From: DASTQL01 sp035462845
GTDB lineage: Bacteria; Actinomycetota; Actinomycetes; Jiangellales; Jiangellaceae
Length of the DNA stretch: 9,008 nt
Reading direction: 5' to 3'
NCBI GenBank assembly: GCA_035462845.1
Contig: DATHTV010000159.1
Span: 1 to 9,008 of the forward strand
The translations under genes were made by a program, and so were the position numbers. Within the stretch, counting starts at the first letter, position 1, and each line of letters starts with the position of its first letter. The notes beneath the pieces are model-generated. The model did no database searches and was not told the origin of the DNA. It saw only the letters and a program-made list of their open reading frames with translations. This document shows positions 6,132-9,008 of the stretch, one piece after another.

Positions 6132-7187
6132 TCAGGCGGCCGGACAGCTCGGCAGCGAGTCCAGGTCGCCGGCCGCCACCGCCTCGACCGCCGTGACGGC
6201 CTCGTCGAGCGTCGCGACCGGCACCACCCGCATGTCGCGGGGATCGGCCCCCACGACGTCGTCGCAGTTGTCGACCGGCGCGAGGAACAGGTCCGCGCCG
6301 CTGTCTCCGGAGGCGGCGATCTTCTGCTGGATCCCCCCGATGGGACCGACCTCGCCGTCGGCGGTGATCTCCCCCGTGCCCGCCACGTGGCTGCCGCCGA
6401 GCAGCGCGCCGGGGGTGAGCTTGTCGTAGATCGCGAGGGCGAACACCAGGCCGGCACTGGGACCGCCGATGCGCTCGTCGATGGTGATGTCGACCTGGAC
6501 CGGCAGCTCGTAGCCCGTACCCACCTGGATGCCCACCACCGGGACCTCGGGGTCGTCCGGCGACGGTGCCGTCACCACGGTCTCCGTCCGCTCCTCTCCC
6601 GCGCGGAGCAGCGCCAGCTCGACCGGGTCGCCCGGGTCGCGCTCCTGCACCGCGGCGGAGACCTCGGCGGGCTCCGCGACCGCCTGGCCGTCGACGGCGA
6701 CGACGAGGTCGCCCGGCTCCAGGATCCCGTCGGCGGGTGAGTCGTCGAGCACCGACTCGACCACGGGGCGCTCCGGCACGTCGGCACCGGTCTTGCGCAG
6801 CGCGGCGACCTTGGCGCTCTCCTCCGAGCGGTCGAGCAGCTCCGCGTTGATCTCGCGCGACTCCTCGGACGTGGTGCCGTCGGGGTAGACCAGCCGGCGC
6901 GGGAGCACGGCGCGGTCCGGGTCGGCCCATGCCTGGAGGGCGCTGAGCAGGTCGAGCCGGCGGTCCGCCGAGGTCACGCCGACCGTGGTGAGGTCGAGCT
7001 GGCCCTCGGTGGGGAAGGTCTCCCCGCCCTCGACCACGATGACCGGCGTGCCGTTCACCTCGCCGAGGACGTCCTCCATCGGACCGGGCGAGAACACCAC
7101 GTACGGGACGGGGAAGAGCGCGGCGACCGCCACCAGCGCGACGAGCAGGGCCCCGGCGACGGCGAGCGTCGCGGATCGTCGGGTCAT
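6132..7187 (-). CDS. PDZ domain Lon-like serine protease, membrane-anchored
   Basis: A 351-residue protein homologous to Rv3194c. An N-terminal hydrophobic helix (about 7-27) after a basic MTRR anchors it or exports it. A PDZ-type domain covers roughly 140-205 (VVESVLDDSPADGILEPGDLVVAVDG). A Lon (S16) proteolytic domain follows: the catalytic serine is S244 in RIGGPSAGLVFAL, and the catalytic lysine is K289 in GPIGGIQQKI, 45 residues later, as in Lon's Ser-Lys dyad. There is no AAA+ ATPase, so it is an ATP-independent Lon-like protease working outside the membrane. The ATG at 7185-7187 is preceded by GGTGAGGA at a somewhat long distance. Its gene follows moaE by 46 nt on the same strand and may be co-transcribed with it. 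Substrate unknown; PDZ-mediated recognition of C-terminal or unfolded tails is a family expectation. Confidence 0.92.
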   Translation of the reverse strand: MTRRSATLAVAGALLVALVAVAALFPVPYVVFSPGPMEDVLGEVNGTPVIVVEGGETFPTEGQLDLTTVGVTSADRRLDLLSALQAWADPDRAVLPRRLVYPDGTTSEESREINAELLDRSEESAKVAALRKTGADVPERPVVESVLDDSPADGILEPGDLVVAVDGQAVAEPAEVSAAVQERDPGDPVELALLRAGEERTETVVTAPSPDDPEVPVVGIQVGTGYELPVQVDITIDERIGGPSAGLVFALAIYDKLTPGALLGGSHVAGTGEITADGEVGPIGGIQQKIAASGDSGADLFLAPVDNCDDVVGADPRDMRVVPVATLDEAVTAVEAVAAGDLDSLPSCPAA

Positions 7188-7233
7188 CGCGGGGCGGGGT
7201 CCTCACCGGTCAGGAAGGGGTGGCCCCGGGATC

Positions 7234-7659
7234 CTACGGCGAGCCCACCCACTCCTGCCCGCCGTCGGCGAAGCGCTGGTGCTTCCACACGGGTACCTCG
7301 CGCTTGAGGTCGTCGATCAGCATCCGGCACGCAGCGAAGGCGGTGTCGCGGTGCGGCGCCGACGCCGCCACCACGACCGCGAGGTCGCCCACGGCCAGGT
7401 CGCCCACCCGGTGGACCGCGGCGAGCGCCCGTACGTCGTGGGCGGCGGCGACCGCCTCGGCGACCCGGCGGAGGGTGTCGGCGACCGACGGGTGGGCGGT
7501 GTAGCCGAGCCCGGCGACGGCACGCCCGCCGTCCTGGTCGCGCACCGTGCCGACGAAGACGCAGGTCCCCCCGCCCGCCGGGTCGGCCACGGCTGCGAGC
7601 ACCTCGTCGACGGACAGCGGCTCGGCACGGACCTCCAGCAGCCGGACGACGGGCTCCAT
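7234..7659 (-). CDS. moaE: Molybdopterin synthase catalytic (large) subunit MoaE
   Basis: A 141-residue MoaE. With the thiocarboxylated MoaD subunit it converts cyclic pyranopterin monophosphate into molybdopterin, the dithiolene ligand of the molybdenum cofactor, in the cytoplasm. Visible motifs are CVFVGTVRD at 33-41 (R40), HRVGDLAVGDLAVVVAASAPHRDTAFAAC at 83-111 (H103, R104), and LKREVPVWKHQ at 118-128, with lysines K119 and K126 at the positions known as essential in the E. coli enzyme. The ATG at 7657-7659 is chosen over a longer frame reaching 7755 because the extension overlaps the preceding gene and adds a low-complexity stretch; AGGG lies 9 nt upstream. It starts 19 nt after the SDR gene's stop. 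No moaD or other cofactor gene is visible here, so its MoaD partner must be encoded elsewhere. Confidence 0.95.
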   Translation of the reverse strand: MEPVVRLLEVRAEPLSVDEVLAAVADPAGGGTCVFVGTVRDQDGGRAVAGLGYTAHPSVADTLRRVAEAVAAAHDVRALAAVHRVGDLAVGDLAVVVAASAPHRDTAFAACRMLIDDLKREVPVWKHQRFADGGQEWVGSP

Positions 7660-7678
7660 GGCAGCGGACCCTAGACGG

Positions 7679-8836
7679 TCAGCGGCGCCGCTGGCGGCGG
7701 GCCCGGCGCACGACCGCGGCGCTGCCCAGCACGGTGACGGTCGCCCCGGCCGCACCGAGGGTGGCCCGGGTGCGCCTGCCGAGCCGGCGCGAGCCCAGCG
7801 CGCGGTGGCCCTCGACGAGCTCGAGCAGCTCCTCGAGCGCGGTCTCGTTGTCGTGCTCGGGCCGCCACCCCGCCTCCCGCAGCCGGGTCGAGGGAACGAC
7901 CCACGGGTGGGCGAGGTAGGACAGCTCGCTCGCCGGGGCCGGCGTGAGGCCGACCCGGTGCAGGCGCTCGGCGGTGGCGAAGGCGAGGACGGCCGGTAGC
8001 TCGAGCCGGGCCAGACCGGACAGCCGCTCGACCTCGTCCTGCGCCAGCCAGCCCTCGCAGCCGACGGTCACGACCTCCGGCGGCCCGTCCGGTCCGTGCA
8101 GGCCTCCGACGGCCAGCAGCTCCAGCGCCGAGGCGAGGTCGTCGACGTGGCAGAGCTGCCAGAGCGGTGCCGTCCCCTTGACGACCAGCAGCCGGGGCGC
8201 CTCGAAGTGCCGGGTCAGCACGGTGTCCACCCCCGGCCCGACCAGCATGGCGGGGCGGACGACCGTGACGGCGGTGCCGGGGTGGGCGCCCCGCGACCGC
8301 CGGACGAGGGCCTCGACCTCCAGCAGGTCGGAGAGCAGCGCGCCGTCGGGCGCCGCCCGCAGCGGCGCGTCCTCGGGGATCGGGACGGGGTTGTCCGGGT
8401 GCGCCCCGTAGACCATCGCGCTCGTCACGACGACGACGTGCGGGACGCCGGCCGCGGCCGCCGCCGTGAGGACCGCTTGCGTGCTCCGTACGGACCGGCG
8501 GCCCCGGGCGACCGGGTCGTCCGTCACGGTGACGTCGACGAGCGTGTGGACCACGGTGTCGAGGCCGGACAGGGCGGTCACCAGGCCGGGCGCCACGGGG
8601 TCGAGCACCCGCCAGGTCACTCCCGCCACGTCACCCCGGCTGGCGTCGACCGCCACGACCCGGCGGACCTCGGGCCGCTCCTGCAACCGGACGGCGAGCA
8701 TGCGCCCGGCGCCCGAGGCCGCACCGACGACGCCGACCGCCGCTCCGGTGCGGCGGCCGGCCCGGTTGCGCCCAGCGCGAACCCCGCCCGACGCACCGCC
8801 CACGGGCCTCACCCCTGCCGTTACGGTGGAACGCAT
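7679..8836 (-). CDS. SDR-family NAD(P)-binding protein with altered active site
   Basis: A 385-residue protein of the extended short-chain dehydrogenase / NAD-dependent epimerase group. The Rossmann glycine motif is AVGVVGAASGAGRML (G38, G42, G44), followed by VVAVDAS with acidic D64, and DTVVHTLVDV as the strand-4 region. The serine motif VVVTSAMVYG is present (S139, Y143). The expected YxxxK, normally about 25 residues later in a FAYAVQKAEAE-like helix, reads GALLSDLLEVE, so both catalytic residues are leucine. It may bind a dinucleotide without being an active reductase or epimerase. Residues 359-385 form an alanine/valine-rich hydrophobic stretch ending in RRARRQRRR, a possible tail anchor. 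The ATG at 8836 is preferred because GGGAG lies 6 nt before it; an in-frame ATG at 8890 would add 18 residues and crowd the divergent gene. The moaE gene follows 19 nt later. Substrate unknown. Confidence 0.85.
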   Translation of the reverse strand: MRSTVTAGVRPVGGASGGVRAGRNRAGRRTGAAVGVVGAASGAGRMLAVRLQERPEVRRVVAVDASRGDVAGVTWRVLDPVAPGLVTALSGLDTVVHTLVDVTVTDDPVARGRRSVRSTQAVLTAAAAAGVPHVVVVTSAMVYGAHPDNPVPIPEDAPLRAAPDGALLSDLLEVEALVRRSRGAHPGTAVTVVRPAMLVGPGVDTVLTRHFEAPRLLVVKGTAPLWQLCHVDDLASALELLAVGGLHGPDGPPEVVTVGCEGWLAQDEVERLSGLARLELPAVLAFATAERLHRVGLTPAPASELSYLAHPWVVPSTRLREAGWRPEHDNETALEELLELVEGHRALGSRRLGRRTRATLGAAGATVTVLGSAAVVRRARRQRRR

Positions 8837-8842
8837 GAGGCG

Positions 8843-8847
8843 CTCCC
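8843..8847 (-). promoter_or_regulatory. Ribosome binding site of the SDR gene
   Basis: GGGAG on the minus strand with 6 nt before the ATG at 8836; this spacing decides for this start over the ATG at 8890. Confidence 0.55.
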
Positions 8848-8920
8848 GGTCGACGTCCCCGCCGGCCACGTCGGCGGTCCAGACCCCCATCCTGGCCCCC
8901 CGCCCGGCCGGGGTGCAGCG

Positions 8921-9008
8921 GTGAGCGGCCCGCCGTTCGGCTTCCGGCCCGAGGGTGACGACGAGGACGCGACGCCTTCCGGCGGTGGTCCGGCCGGCGG
9001 CGGTCCGG
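8921..9008 (+). CDS. Start of a probable zinc-dependent metalloprotease (DUF2342), cut by window edge
   Basis: Only the first 29 codons are present. The GTG at 8921 gives a protein beginning (M)SGPPFGFRPEGDDEDATPSGG and then a Gly/Pro-rich stretch. The opening 'PFGF-P' followed by acidic residues is typical of the actinobacterial DUF2342 zinc metalloprotease (Rv3195-like), which lies next to the Lon-like protease and UPF0182 genes in mycobacteria. The catalytic HExxH region lies outside the window, so the assignment rests on the N-terminus and on gene order. GGGG at 8910-8913, 7 nt upstream, can serve as the ribosome binding site. The gene diverges from the SDR gene with 84 nt between starts, containing the palindrome CCCGGCCGGG at 8903-8912 but no recognisable promoter boxes. 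Confidence 0.65.
   Translation, partial: MSGPPFGFRPEGDDEDATPSGGGPAGGGP

Noticed and set aside
2443..7206. A single minus-strand open frame of 1587 codons covering the UPF0182 gene and extending to 7206
   Set aside because: Only the part from 5409 down encodes a recognisable protein. The upstream extension is antisense to PPA1309 and out of frame with the Lon-like protease, with low-complexity Arg/Gly/Pro-rich composition typical of high-GC shadow frames.
7217..7227. GGGG-TGG-CCCC hairpin between moaE and the protease gene
   Set aside because: A 4-bp stem is expected often in DNA of this composition and no other terminator feature is present.
1..9008. CRISPR arrays, tRNA/rRNA genes, insertion sequences, integrase or attachment sites
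   Set aside because: None seen; no spaced repeats, tRNA-like cloverleaf or transposase motifs were recognised.

Overview
The window is high-GC actinobacterial DNA. The protein families and their order suggest a member of the Propionibacteriales, probably Nocardioidaceae. This rests on the PPA1309-family protein and on the arrangement UPF0182 / Lon-like PDZ protease / zinc-metalloprotease start, which resembles the M. tuberculosis Rv3193c-Rv3195 neighbourhood. Taxonomy is inferred from gene content only.

Left part (1-896): a minus-strand operon of a YCII/DGPF-type small protein followed by the N-terminal third of an ECF42-type sigma factor, which runs off the left edge. A TGTCGA-N17-CGAC element in front of the operon matches the recalled ECF42 autoregulatory promoter motif.

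Middle left (849-2395): a complete type IV toxin-antitoxin / abortive-infection pair on the plus strand, AbiEi-like antitoxin and AbiEii-like nucleotidyltransferase toxin. The two genes overlap by 4 nt. A perfect 9-bp inverted repeat (TGTATGAAA...TTTCATACA) brackets a -10 box and reaches the first base of the antitoxin start codon, which looks like a self-repression operator over a leaderless promoter.

Centre and right (2443-9008): a conserved actinobacterial block. It contains a large seven-helix UPF0182 membrane protein (minus); a small PPA1309-family protein (plus), head-to-head with UPF0182 and tail-to-tail with the next gene; then a minus-strand series read in the order SDR-family NAD(P)-binding protein, molybdopterin synthase large subunit MoaE, PDZ/Lon-like secreted or membrane-anchored serine protease. 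At the right edge the first 29 codons of a plus-strand gene, probably the DUF2342 zinc-dependent metalloprotease, diverge from the SDR gene.

The window is almost wholly coding. The only intergenic stretches above 100 nt are 713-896 and 5410-5583, and both hold regulatory candidates. The main points for follow-up are the abiE operator/leaderless promoter, the ECF42 promoter, the apparently catalytically dead SDR protein with a hydrophobic-basic tail, and the unexplained UPF0182/PPA1309/Lon-like block.
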